This document shows, piece by piece, positions 18,417-27,515 of a stretch of 64,000 nucleotides of DNA. Each line of letters starts with the position of its first letter. Position 1 is the stretch's first letter. Below the pieces are notes generated by a model, which saw only the letters and a program-made list of their open reading frames with translations, did no database searches and was not told where the DNA came from. This DNA comes from Streptomyces sp. TG1A-60 (lineage in GTDB: Bacteria; Actinomycetota; Actinomycetes; Streptomycetales; Streptomycetaceae): contig NZ_CP147520.1 in assembly GCF_037201975.1 (NCBI RefSeq), positions 3,100,001 through 3,164,000 on the forward strand, given 5' to 3'. The translations under genes and the position numbers were made by a program.

Positions 18417-19276
18417 ATGAAGGTCACCAGGGCGGTAACGCCCTTGCTGCCGCTCTGCGAGCGGCTCCTGCCCACCAGACCGGCGGGGATTTCCGCCGCC
18501 CTCCTCAGGGCGACCGCCCTGGAGCTGGCGATCCTCGCCGGGCATCTGCTGCTCTACCCGTCCGGGATGACGCAGGAGCGCCGGGTCGCCCCCACGCCTC
18601 CCCCGCCCGACGCCCCCCGGCTGCCGACCGAGGAGAAGCCCCCGGCCATCCTCCTGCACGGCTTCATCGACAACCGCTCGGTCTTCGTCCTGCTCCGCCG
18701 CTCCCTCGCGCAGCACGGCGGCCGGCACATCGAGTCGCTCAACTACTCCCCCTCACCTGCGACATCCGCACCGCCGCCGAGCTGCTCGGCCGGCATGTCG
18801 AGGACATCTGTGAGCGCACGGGCCAGGAGCAGGTGGACATCGTCGGTCACAGCCTCGGCGGACTGATAGCGCGGTACTACGTGCAGCGGCTCGGCGGCGA
18901 CAGCCGCGTCCGTACGCTCGTCACGCTCGGCACCCCGCACGGCGGCACCCGTGTCGTGCCGCTGGCGAACGCGCACCCGATCGTCCGGCAGATGCGGCCG
19001 GGTTCTCAGGTACTGGAGGAGCTGCGGGAGCCTGCGCCGGGATGCCGTACGCATTTCGTGGCGTTCTGGAGCGACCTCGACCACCTGATGGATCCGCTGG
19101 AGACCGCCTGTGTCGAGCACCCGGACCTGATGTCGCGGAACATCCGGGTCACCGGCATCGGCCACCTCGCCCTGCCCGTTCACCCCGCCGTCGCCACCGG
19201 AATACGGCAGGCGCTCGACACTTCCCTGACCGGTGCCGCCACCGCCGCCGACCCGGGCGGCCTGACCGTCGCGTGA
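18417..19276 (+). pseudogene. Alpha/beta-hydrolase (lipase) interrupted by a one-base frameshift
   Basis: The N-terminal frame (18417 to about 18750) gives a hydrophobic start, a Pro-rich linker and the oxyanion-loop motif ILLHGFIDNRSVF. The second frame, to 19276, gives the nucleophile elbow GHSLGG, LGTPHGG and a possible catalytic His in GIGHLALP. The frames join at a run of five C (18748-18752). Adding one C restores NYSPLTCDIRTAAELLGRHVED and one continuous protein of about 286 residues. The start at 18417 has a GGGAGG ribosome-binding site. Because pcrA and the response regulator show the same kind of fault, a sequencing error is more likely than a true pseudogene. The product would be a membrane-associated or secreted lipase/esterase. 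Confidence 0.8.
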
Positions 19277-19657
19277 GCCCGACAGCTCACGCGAAAACGC
19301 GGTGACCCTCGCCACTACTGGAAGGCGAAACAGGGACGTAAGGCGATAAACGCCGCGCAAGCCCACGCGCCCGCCTCACGACACCCCTCCACACGGCAAC
19401 AACGCGCCCCACCTCCGGCACGCCGTCACCCGGAGAAAGCACGCGCCCCCGTCGGCGCGGCCGTCCCACACGGCCACCCGGTATCGAACAGGCTTCGAAC
19501 GCAAAGCCAAAGTCGTGCCCACAGACCGCCGAAAGACGCTCGAATGCCCGTTTCCTGTGCGCCCGAAACCCGTTGAAGATTGTCGCGCCCGCGCACCGCC
19601 GGGTACAGTCACCGCACTGCTCTGCCAGCCCCTGCCGTCGAGGCGAAAGAGAAGTTG
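19277..19657 (+). other. 381-base upstream region of the M23 peptidase gene
   Basis: No gene is seen. A possible promoter, TTGTCG (19580-19585), 18 bases, TACAGT (19604-19609), would start transcription about 40 bases before the GTG start. I looked for a c-di-AMP riboswitch like the one at 24.1 kb and found none of its conserved blocks. Confidence 0.4.
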
Positions 19658-21235
19658 GTGAACGATCGTCACCCGTCGGGGACCGCAACACCCTCGACTC
19701 CGGCTTCCGAAGCCGACCCGGCGCACTACGCGTCGTACGGCCACCAGGAAGTCGGCTACGGCGACTTCACCACGTACGGCGACTACACCGCCACAGGTTT
19801 CGCCTCCGGCACGGGTCCCCACACAACCGTCACCGGAACCTTCGAAACCGACCCTCTTTTCGGTGATCTTCCCGGCAAGGACACGGGCACCGGCTCAAAC
19901 GACGCCTCTCAGTGGGCGACGGGCAGCCACCGGACACTGAACTACGACCCGTACGCCGCACAGCACCAGGCCGCGTACGACACGGGCAGCTACGACACGA
20001 CGCCCTGGTCGGCCGATCACGAGCATCTCGCCGCGGTCCCCGCGCAGTCCACGAGCCCCGACGTCAGTGGCCAGTGGGACGCGCGCGGCTGGCTGCACGC
20101 CGACGCCGAACAGCTCGGCGAGTCCGGCCAGTTGGAACAGAACGACCAGACCCAGCAGTGGGTCGGCACCCAGCACTTCGACACGGGCGCGTTCGACGCC
20201 ACGCAGTGGAACAGCGACGGCACGCCGGCCACCGACGAACACGACGCCGCCTCCGACTCGTACGACGCGCACGAGCACCCCCGGACCGAAGTGGTGGACT
20301 TCTCGGCCGAGGCCGTGGACTTCGCCCAGCAGGCGACCGCCACCTTCGAGCAGGTCACCCCGCACGACCAGGACCAACCCCCCTCCGCCGACGACGGGTT
20401 CGAGGCCGACGACGCCACACTCCTCGACGGCGAGGAGGAGGCCTCCCCGGCGGCCACCAAGAGCGCGAGCCCTGGTCGCGCCGCCGCCCGCGCGGCCTCG
20501 CGGTCACGTCGGCGCGCTCCGGCCAAACGTTCCGCCCTGCTGACCGTGGCCGTTCCGTCGGCCTGTGTCATGGGTGTCGCGGGCATCGCGGCGGCCTCCG
20601 TCGGCGCCGTGTCGGACGACTCGGAGACGACGGCGACGGTCAAGTCGGACGTCACCGCCGTGAAGCCGTCCACCGCCAACAACCAGCTCGACACCCAGCT
20701 GGAGCGCCTCTCCGCCGAGGCGGACGACTTCGCCGAACGGGCGAGCCGGACCCAGGAGCGCATCGACCTCAAGACCCAGCAGGAGCTTGAGCAGAAGAAG
20801 GCGGCGGCCGAGGCGGCCCGCAAGGAGCGGCTGCGTCCGAAGTTCGCCCTGCCGGTCTCCAAGCTCGGACTCAGCGCGTACTACGGGCAGTCCGGCGTCA
20901 ACTGGATGTCCCTGCACACCGGCATCGACTTCCCCGTCTCGTACGGCACCCCGGTGCTGGCCGCGACCGACGGCACCGTGCGCACCGAGTGGAACAGCGC
21001 CTACGGCAACATGGTCATCGTGACGGCCAAGGACGGCACCGAGACCTGGTACTGCCACCTCTCCACGTACAAGGTCGCCTCGGGTACGACCGTCAAGGCC
21101 GGCGACACCATCGCGTACTCGGGTAACTCGGGCAACTCGACCGGCCCGCACCTGCACTTCGAGGTGCACCCGGCGGGCGGCTCCGCCATCGACCCCCTGT
21201 CGTGGCTGCGCAGCCACGGGCTGGACCCGGCGTAA
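19658..21235 (+). CDS. Membrane-anchored M23 (LytM) peptidase
   Basis: The 525-residue protein has a long disordered, Tyr/Asp/Thr-rich N-terminal cytoplasmic part (about 280 residues). One membrane segment follows near residue 295 (LTVAVPSACVMGVAGIAA), then a coiled coil (about 345-400) and a C-terminal M23 domain. The zinc-ligand motifs HTGIDFP (near 420) and HLHFEV (near 498) are intact, so it should be an active peptidoglycan endopeptidase outside the membrane. The GTG at 19658 is chosen for the AAAGAGAAG upstream; the frame is open further back. The large cytoplasmic tail, unusual for LytM enzymes, could be a target for the Ser/Thr kinases encoded in this window (inference). Confidence 0.9.
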   Translation: MNDRHPSGTATPSTPASEADPAHYASYGHQEVGYGDFTTYGDYTATGFASGTGPHTTVTGTFETDPLFGDLPGKDTGTGSNDASQWATGSHRTLNYDPYAAQHQAAYDTGSYDTTPWSADHEHLAAVPAQSTSPDVSGQWDARGWLHADAEQLGESGQLEQNDQTQQWVGTQHFDTGAFDATQWNSDGTPATDEHDAASDSYDAHEHPRTEVVDFSAEAVDFAQQATATFEQVTPHDQDQPPSADDGFEADDATLLDGEEEASPAATKSASPGRAAARAASRSRRRAPAKRSALLTVAVPSACVMGVAGIAAASVGAVSDDSETTATVKSDVTAVKPSTANNQLDTQLERLSAEADDFAERASRTQERIDLKTQQELEQKKAAAEAARKERLRPKFALPVSKLGLSAYYGQSGVNWMSLHTGIDFPVSYGTPVLAATDGTVRTEWNSAYGNMVIVTAKDGTETWYCHLSTYKVASGTTVKAGDTIAYSGNSGNSTGPHLHFEVHPAGGSAIDPLSWLRSHGLDPA

Positions 21236-21270
21236 CGGACTCCGGCGCGACGGATACGGGAACGAAGACA

Positions 21271-21293
21271 GGGCCCCTGCTCAGCAGGGGCCC
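21271..21293. terminator. Bidirectional terminator between M23 gene and pcrA
   Basis: A perfect 10-bp stem GGGCCCCTGC / GCAGGGGCCC with a 3-base loop between convergent genes. Confidence 0.85.
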
Positions 21294-21316
21294 GAGTCAT
21301 GTCACCGAAGAGCTCG

Positions 21317-23847
21317 CTACAGCTTCTCCACCGGCGCATAGCGCAGCAGCAGCCGCTTCGGCTTGGTGTCGCCGAAGTCGATCGTCGCCTCCGTGTTCGC
21401 GCCAGTGCCCTTGACGCCGACGACCGTGCCGAGGCCGAACTGGTCGTGGGTGACGCGGTCGCCGACGGCCAGGGAGACGACCGGCTTCTCGGCGGCGGTG
21501 CGGCGGGTCGCGAAGCCGGACGCGCCGGAGGCGGAGGACCGGGAGCGCGAGGACGACAGCGACGACGCGAGGCCGGCGGCAGGGCCCGAGGAAACCGGCG
21601 CGGAGGCACCCGTCCGCTTCCACTCCAGGTGGGTGGCCGGAATCTCCTCCAGGAAGCGGGACGGCGGGTTGTAGGAGGGCTGGCCCCAGGCGCTGCGCAG
21701 CGAGGACCGGGTGAGATAGAGCCGCTCACGGGCGCGGGTGATGCCGACGTACGCGAGGCGACGCTCCTCCTCCAGTTCCTTGGTCTGGCCGAGGGCGCGC
21801 ATGTGCGGGAAGACACCGTCCTCCATGCCGGTCAGGAAGACGACCGGGAACTCCAGGCCCTTGGCGGTGTGGAGGGTCATGAGCGTGATGACGCCCGAGC
21901 CGTCCTCCTCCTCGTCCGGGATCTGGTCGGAGTCGGCGACGAGGGCGACCCGCTCCAGGAAGGAGGCGAGCCCACCGGCCGCCGCTGCCGCGCCCGCTTC
22001 CCCGCCCTCACCCGGGGTCGCGGTCTCGCTCCCGCCGGTCTCCTGCTCGAACTCCAGGGCCACGGCGGCGAGTTCCTGGAGGTTCTCGATGCGGGTCTCG
22101 TCCTGCGGGTCCGTGGAGGCCTGCAACTCGGCCAGATAGCCGGTCCGTTCGAGGACCGCCTCCAGGATCGTCGCCGCTCCGGCGCCGGAGTCGACGACGG
22201 TCCGCAGGTCCTCCATCAGCGTGTTGAACCGCTTGACCGCGTTCGTCGACCGGGCCGCCATGCCGTACGCCTCGTCGACGCGCTTCAGCGCCTGCGGGAA
22301 GCTGATCTTCTCGCGCTGCGACAGCGCGTCGATCATCGCCTCGGCACGGTCGCCGATGCCGCGCTTGGGCACATTGAGGATGCGGCGCAGCGGGACGGAG
22401 TCCTCGGGGTTGGCGAGGACACGCAGATACGCGAGGACGTCCCGGACCTCCTTGCGCTCGTAGAAGCGGACGCCGCCGACGACCTTGTAGGGCAGGCCGA
22501 CGCGGATGAAGACCTCTTCGAAGACACGGGACTGGGCGTTCGTACGGTAGAAGACGGCGACGTCTCCGGCCTTCGCGTCGCCCGCGTCCGTCAGCCGGTC
22601 TATCTCCTCGGCGACGAACTGTGCCTCGTCGTGCTCGGTGTCGGCGACGTACCCGGTGATCCGCGCGCCCGCGCCCGCGTTCGTCCACAGGTTCTTGGGG
22701 CGGCGGGACTCGTTGCGCTCGATGACCGCGTTGGCCGCGGAGAGGATCGTCTGCGTGGAGCGGTAGTTCTGCTCCAGCAGGATCGTCGTCGCGTCCGGGT
22801 AGTCCTCCTCGAACTGGAGGATGTTACGGATGGTCGCGCCGCGGAAGGCGTAGATCGACTGGTCGGCGTCACCCACGACGCAGAGCTCGGCGGGGGGCAC
22901 GTCCCACTCGCCGGGCGGTACGTCGACGGGGTGCTCTGAGGTACCGACCAGCTCTCTGACCAGGGCGTACTGTGCGTGATTGGTGTCCTGGTACTCGTCG
23001 ACGAGGACATGGCGGAAGCGGCGCCGGTAGTGCTCGGCGACGTCCGGGAAGGCGCGGAGCAGGTTGACCGTCGTCATGATCAGGTCGTCGAAGTCGAGTG
23101 CGTTCGCCTCACGGAGGCGGGACTGGTAGAGCGCGTAGGCCTGGGCGAGGGTCTTCTCGAAGCCGTCGGAGGCCTGGGCTGCGAAGTCCTCCTCGTCGAT
23201 CAGCTCGTTCTTCAAGTTCGAGATCTTGGCGCTGAAGGACTTGGGCGGGAAGCGCTTGGGGTCGAGGTCCAGGTCACGGCAGACGAGCGCCATCAGCCGC
23301 TTGCTGTCGGCGGCGTCGTAGATCGAGAAGGAGGACGTGAAGCCGAGCTTCTTGCTCTCCCGCCGCAGGATGCGGACACACGCGCTGTGGAAGGTCATGA
23401 CCCACATCGCGGTTGCGCGCGGGCCGACGAGCTGCTCGACGCGCTCCTTCATCTCGCCCGCGGCCTTGTTGGTGAAGGTGATCGCGAGGATCTGGCCCGG
23501 GTGGACATGCCGCTCACCCAGCAGGTGCGCGATGCGGTGGGTGAGCACCCGCGTCTTGCCCGAGCCGGCGCCGGCCACGATGAGCAGGGGGAGCCGGCGT
23601 GCACCACGGCCGCGCGCTGGTTCTCGTTCAGCCCGTCCAGGAGCGCCGCCGCGTCGAGGGCGGGGCGGGCGGCGCCGTCGCGGTAGTACGCGTCCCGGTT
23701 CGGCGGCAGGTCGAACTTCCCGCCGAACAGGTCGTCCGGAAGCGGCTCCGGCACGTGATCGTCCTCGGGCGGCGGCGGGGGTCCCTCGTCATGGCCGCGG
23801 GGGGCCTGGAGGTCCGCCAGGAAGCTGTCGTCAAAGAGGCTGCTCAT
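21317..23847 (-). pseudogene. pcrA: ATP-dependent DNA helicase PcrA/UvrD, interrupted by a one-base frameshift (probably a sequence error)
   Basis: PcrA/UvrD is a superfamily 1A 3'-5' helicase for nucleotide excision repair and removal of RecA or stalled polymerases. The upstream frame (23847 to about 23590) encodes the N-terminus and the Q-motif LDGLNENQRAAVVHAGSP. The downstream frame to 21317 resumes at Walker A AGAGSGKTRVLTHR and contains TFTNKAAGEMKERV, VDEYQDTN, GDADQSIYAFRGA, QNYRST and VTLMTLHTAKGLEFP-type motifs. The frames join at a run of five G on the plus strand (23587-23591); one more base gives a single protein of about 843 residues, the normal length. A real loss here would remove the helicase, so an assembly error is likelier. 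A DNA-damage promoter precedes it. Confidence 0.85.
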
Positions 23848-23856
23848 CGCTCTCCG

Positions 23857-23879
23857 AGTCTAGGCGCCCGCACTGACAG
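23857..23879 (-). promoter_or_regulatory. RecA-NDp/PafBC-type promoter of pcrA
   Basis: On the minus strand: CTGTCAGTG (23879-23871), eight bases, TAGACT (23862-23857). It fits TTGTCRGTG-N8-TAnnnT with one change at the least conserved first base. The transcript would start within a few bases of the ATG at 23847. uvrD genes are known targets of this damage response in mycobacteria. Confidence 0.65.
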
Positions 23880-24014
23880 CGAGGGGCCGCCCCGGGAAGT
23901 CCGCGCCCACTACCCAACGGAACCACCCCGGAACGCTGAGCGATCGAGCATATCGCCTATCGCGCCGAAGGGGCCAAGGTCACGAAAACGTATCGGACAT
24001 ATCGAACACCAACC

Positions 24015-24044
24015 TTCACACGAGCCACACCAGTTGGCTAGCTT
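24015..24044 (+). promoter_or_regulatory. Possible promoter for the riboswitch-NlpC transcript
   Basis: TTCACA (24015-24020), 18 bases, TAGCTT (24039-24044), placed about 50 bases before the 5' stem of the riboswitch. Confidence 0.4.
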
Positions 24045-24096
24045 TTCCCCTCAGACCATGCGACCCAACCGGCGAACGTCGCCGGGCCGCACGGCC

Positions 24097-24249
24097 TCCG
24101 CCGAGTCCGGCACGCCTCCCGTGGCAGCCGGAGCCGGGGACCCACCGAACTCTGGGGTGAATCGACCCGACCGCCGCTCGCGGCAAGGGTCGTAGGGCAG
24201 ACCTTCCGAAAGCTTGCGCCCGAACCCGACAGCTAACTCGGTAGGCGGA
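24097..24249 (+). promoter_or_regulatory. c-di-AMP (ydaO/yuaA-type) riboswitch
   Basis: The closing stem pairs TCCGCC and CCGAGT near 24097-24106 with ACTCGG and GGCGGA near 24236-24249. Inside are conserved blocks of the ydaO class: GCCGGAGCCGGGGA, GGGGTGAATCG, CGTAGGGCAGACCTTCCG and CCCGAACCCGACAGCTAA. It ends 22 bases before the NlpC/P60 start. In Streptomyces these riboswitches precede cell-wall lytic enzymes and turn them off when c-di-AMP is high. Ligand class is assigned from remembered consensus. Confidence 0.85.
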
Positions 24250-24271
24250 CAACGGAAGGAGACGCCGAACC

Positions 24272-25468
24272 ATGGCGCCGCACCGCAAGCCGCGTCCGAC
24301 CGGCCGAACACGCGCGGGCATACGCACACCCGCGCTCGCCACGGCCGCCCTCACCTCCGTGGCCCTGCTCTCCCAGACGGCCACCGCCGCTCCGTCGGCC
24401 GACGACAAGCCGAGCCTGGAGGAGGTCGAGAAGAAGGTCGACGACCTCTACCGTCAGGCCGGGACGGCGACCGAGAACTACAACGCGGCCAAGGAGAAGA
24501 CGTCCCAGCAGAAGAAGAAGGTCGACACCCTCCTCGACGACGTCACCGAGCGCACGGAGAAGCTCAACGAGGCACGGGAGCAGTTGGGGTCGTTCGCCGC
24601 CGCCCAGTACCGCGCGGGTGCGGCAGCCCCCGACCAGGCGTCACTGCTCCTGGCGGACGACCCAAAGGACTACTTCGACCAGGACCAGCTGATGGGCCGG
24701 TTGACGGACCGCCAGAAGGGCGCCGTCGACGCGTACGTCACGCAGCAGGCCGAGGTGACGGAGCAGCGCCGGAAGGCGAGCGACAGCCTCGAACAGCTCA
24801 CCGAGTCGCAGAACGCCCTCAAGACCAGCAAGGCCGAGGTCCAGGCGAAGCTCGCCGAGGCCCGCCGGCTCCTCTCCACGCTCACCGCCGAGGAGAAGGC
24901 CCGGCTCGCCGCGATCGAGCAGCGCGAGCAGGAGGAGGCCGAGCGCAGGGCTGACGAACTGACCCGCCGGCAGGCGGCGGCCCAGTCGGCGACCGAGGAG
25001 ACCCTGGGGGCACCAAGGGCCCAGGGGACCCCGGAGGGGGCTCCCACCGGCGCGGAGACGTTCGCCACCGGCACCGAGACCTCCGCCCCGGCCGAGGACG
25101 CCACCTACGCCTCGAAGGCCGCCAAGGCCCTCGCCTTCGCCCGCGCCCAGGTCGGCAAGCCGTACGTCTGGGGCGCGACCGGCCCCGGTTCCTACGACTG
25201 CTCCGGCCTCACCCAGGCCGCCTGGAAGGCCGCCGGCGTCGACCTCCCCCGCACCACCTACGACCAGGTCACCGCCGGCACCGCCGTCTTGCTCGCTGAT
25301 GCCAGGCCCGGCGACCTCGTCTTCTTCTACGACAACCTCGGCCACGTCGGCCTCTACATCGGCAACGGCATGATGATCCACGCCCCGAAGCCGGGCGCGT
25401 ACGTGCGCGAGGAGTCGGTCTTCTACGACGGGGAGTCGTCGATCCGCAGCGTGCTGCGACCGGCGTAG
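24272..25468 (+). CDS. Secreted NlpC/P60 peptidoglycan hydrolase with coiled coil (RipA-like)
   Basis: The 398-residue protein has a signal peptide (basic start, then LATAALTSVALLSQTATAAPS) and a long coiled coil (about residues 50-235, Lys/Glu/Gln-rich). An Ala/Thr/Gly linker leads to a C-terminal NlpC/P60 domain. The catalytic Cys lies in YDCSGLTQAAW (near 308), the His in GHVGLYIG (near 357) and a third polar residue in MMIHAP. It would cut D-iso-Glu-mDAP-type bonds in peptide stems. The ATG has a GGAAGGAG site and lies directly behind a c-di-AMP riboswitch, so expression should follow osmotic or cell-wall status. It is closely similar to the second NlpC gene at 26.3 kb. Confidence 0.93.
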   Translation: MAPHRKPRPTGRTRAGIRTPALATAALTSVALLSQTATAAPSADDKPSLEEVEKKVDDLYRQAGTATENYNAAKEKTSQQKKKVDTLLDDVTERTEKLNEAREQLGSFAAAQYRAGAAAPDQASLLLADDPKDYFDQDQLMGRLTDRQKGAVDAYVTQQAEVTEQRRKASDSLEQLTESQNALKTSKAEVQAKLAEARRLLSTLTAEEKARLAAIEQREQEEAERRADELTRRQAAAQSATEETLGAPRAQGTPEGAPTGAETFATGTETSAPAEDATYASKAAKALAFARAQVGKPYVWGATGPGSYDCSGLTQAAWKAAGVDLPRTTYDQVTAGTAVLLADARPGDLVFFYDNLGHVGLYIGNGMMIHAPKPGAYVREESVFYDGESSIRSVLRPA

Positions 25469-25502
25469 GCGACGGCGCTCGGGCAGCCGGCGTCGGGTGC
25501 CG

Positions 25503-25856
25503 TCAGGTCCAGAGGACCGCGATGAAGACGTTCACCGTCGTCAGGGCGCCCACCAGCCCGAACAGCCGCTTCTCCACCGTCTCCTCGTCCCGTTTCACGT
25601 ACACCAGCCCCAGGATCACGATCAGCAGCGCCAGTTTGACGCCGATCTTGATGTTGTTGACGGGCTGGTCGTCGGCCTGGTTGAGGCCGACGAGGAGGGC
25701 GCCGGTGACGAGCATGACGAGGGCACCGTGGAACATGGCCGGGACGAAGCGTGCGGTGCCCTGGCCCATGGCCTTCAGCTGGGTGAGGAAGCCTCCGAGG
25801 AGGGAGGCGATGCCGATGATGTGGAGGGCGACGAAGAGGTGGATGAGTACGTCCAT
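25503..25856 (-). CDS. Small four-helix integral membrane protein
   Basis: The 117-residue protein is almost entirely hydrophobic with four likely membrane segments: LIHLFVALHIIGIASLLGGF, FVPAMFHGALVMLVTGALLVGL, IGVKLALLIVILGLVYV and LFGLVGALTTVNVFIAVLW. Two His residues in the first two segments recall haem or CopD-like proteins, but no family is assigned. It is convergent with the NlpC/P60 gene upstream and stands alone. The start is the ATG at 25856. Confidence 0.8.
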   Translation of the reverse strand: MDVLIHLFVALHIIGIASLLGGFLTQLKAMGQGTARFVPAMFHGALVMLVTGALLVGLNQADDQPVNNIKIGVKLALLIVILGLVYVKRDEETVEKRLFGLVGALTTVNVFIAVLWT

Positions 25857-26341
25857 GGGCGGAGCCTAATGAGAGGCCCGTGTGGTCTCGGGCACCGGGG
25901 CGGGTGCGGGGTCGGTGCTCCGTGGCGCCCGGGACGCGGTCCCCGACGCTGAACGACCTTGCATATATGCGCTCCATAGCACCATCCCGTCCCCGCCGGG
26001 CTCGGAATCGCCGCATCGGTCATCGCACAGCGTGAAGTTGGCGGCGCCCGGGAGGGATCACGGTCACATACGGTCACCCCGCGGTCGGTGCACGCCACTT
26101 CCGCACAACGCGTTACCGGGCCGATACGCCCCGGCTTAGCGTCCTTCATCAGGTGACCGACTCCCCACCGCCGCCCGGGCCAGGGGCGGCAGTCGGACAC
26201 CACCGCCGAGAAGGTCCGGCGGCGTCCCGCTCCCCCTGTGCGGGCCGCCGCCGGACGCGTCACCGCTCCCCCAAGCGGTCCGTACGCGCAGATGGTGTTC
26301 GTACACGGACGGCGGTCGTACGGAGAGGACGTGGAGTCCAC
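25857..26341 (+). other. 485-base intergenic region before the second NlpC/P60 gene
   Basis: No gene is supported. The region contains a perfect palindrome GCATATATGC near 25962-25971, which is notable for AT content in this genome. None of the c-di-AMP riboswitch blocks found at 24.1 kb are here, so the two paralogous hydrolases are controlled differently. Confidence 0.45.
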
Positions 26342-27421
26342 GTGGCAGCGCACCGCAAGCCCAGACAGCGATCACTCGGCGGCCATACCGTCCGCGCTGC
26401 CGCGACGTTCGCCCTCGCGGGCGCGGCGACCGCGACCGGCTTCGACGGCACCGGGCACGCTGATCCACACCTCACGCCTGAGCAGGTCAAGGCGAAGGTG
26501 GACAAGCTGTACCAGGAGGCGGAGGTCGCCACCGGGAAGTACAACGGGGCCAAGGAGAAGGCCGACAGGGCTCAGGAGAACCTCGAAGAGCTGCGCGACC
26601 AGGCCGCCCGCCGCACCGACCGGCTCAACTCAGCGCGCGACGAGCTCGGTTCGCTGGCGGCGGCCGAGTACCGGAGCGGGGGCATGGACCCCTCCTGGCA
26701 GCTCGCCCTCTCCGGCGATCCCGACCGTTACCTGGACGGCGCCGCCTTCGTCGAGCGGGTCGGCAGCCGTCACGCGGCGGACGTGTCGTCCGTACGGCAG
26801 CAGTTGCTGGAGATCGAACGGCTGCGTGGGGCCGCCCGCGTCGAACTGGGCACGCTCAAGTCCCGGCAGGCGGAGCTGAGGCGGCACAAGAAGACCGTCA
26901 CCTCGAAGCTCAGCAACGCGCGCCAGCTGCTCGGCCGCCTCACCGACGAGGACCGGGTGCGGTTCGGCAGCGCGGGTGGCGCCACCGTGCACGCCTCGCG
27001 CTCCTCCGCCTCGTCCCGGCACAGCCTCACCGGCCCGGTCTCCCCTGCCTCCGCCACCGCCGACGCCCCGGACTCCCGCGCCGCCGCAGCGGTCTCCTTT
27101 GCCTACTCCAAACTCGGCAGCCCGTACGTCTGGGGCGCCACCGGCCCCAACGCCTTCGACTGCTCCGGCCTCACCCAGGCCGCCTACCGCTCCGCCGGCG
27201 TCTCCCTCCCCCGAACCACCTATGCCCAGATCAACGCCGGCCGCCGCGTCTCCCGCTCCGAACTCCGCACCGGCGACCTCGTCTTCTTCTACTCCGGCAT
27301 CAGCCACGTCGGCATCTACGTGGGCAACGGCCAGATGGTCCACGCTCCCAATCCATCGGCCCCGGTGCGCGTGGCCCCTCTCGACGAGATGCCGTTCGCG
27401 GGGGCCACGCGGGTGGCTTGA
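26342..27421 (+). CDS. Secreted NlpC/P60 peptidoglycan hydrolase, paralogue of the riboswitch-controlled one
   Basis: This 359-residue protein starts VAAHRKPRQRSLGG. It has a weak signal peptide (TVRAAATFALAGAATATGF) and a coiled coil (about 50-215) whose start, LTPEQVKAKVDKLYQEAEVATGKYN, parallels the first NlpC protein. The NlpC/P60 domain has catalytic Cys in FDCSGLTQAAY (near 276) and His in ISHVGIYVG (near 321). The GTG at 26342 is preceded by GGAG. It is probably a product of an old duplication of the gene at 24.3 kb, from which it is separated by one small membrane-protein gene on the other strand. Both are expected to work outside the membrane on peptide cross-links. Confidence 0.92.
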   Translation: MAAHRKPRQRSLGGHTVRAAATFALAGAATATGFDGTGHADPHLTPEQVKAKVDKLYQEAEVATGKYNGAKEKADRAQENLEELRDQAARRTDRLNSARDELGSLAAAEYRSGGMDPSWQLALSGDPDRYLDGAAFVERVGSRHAADVSSVRQQLLEIERLRGAARVELGTLKSRQAELRRHKKTVTSKLSNARQLLGRLTDEDRVRFGSAGGATVHASRSSASSRHSLTGPVSPASATADAPDSRAAAAVSFAYSKLGSPYVWGATGPNAFDCSGLTQAAYRSAGVSLPRTTYAQINAGRRVSRSELRTGDLVFFYSGISHVGIYVGNGQMVHAPNPSAPVRVAPLDEMPFAGATRVA

Positions 27422-27515
27422 GCCGGGTGTCGCCTCATGCCGCCGCCGGGCCGGGGTAGGGCATCACGGCCCCGCCCCTCTCACCCCGACGCACGGCGTC
27501 AGCACGTCCGCGGCG

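Noticed and set aside
19277..19657. Second c-di-AMP riboswitch before the M23 gene
   Set aside because: None of the conserved blocks of the class (GGGTGAATC-, CCTTCCG- or CGACAGC-type) are present.
25857..26341. Riboswitch before the second NlpC/P60 gene
   Set aside because: The conserved blocks found at 24.1 kb are missing.
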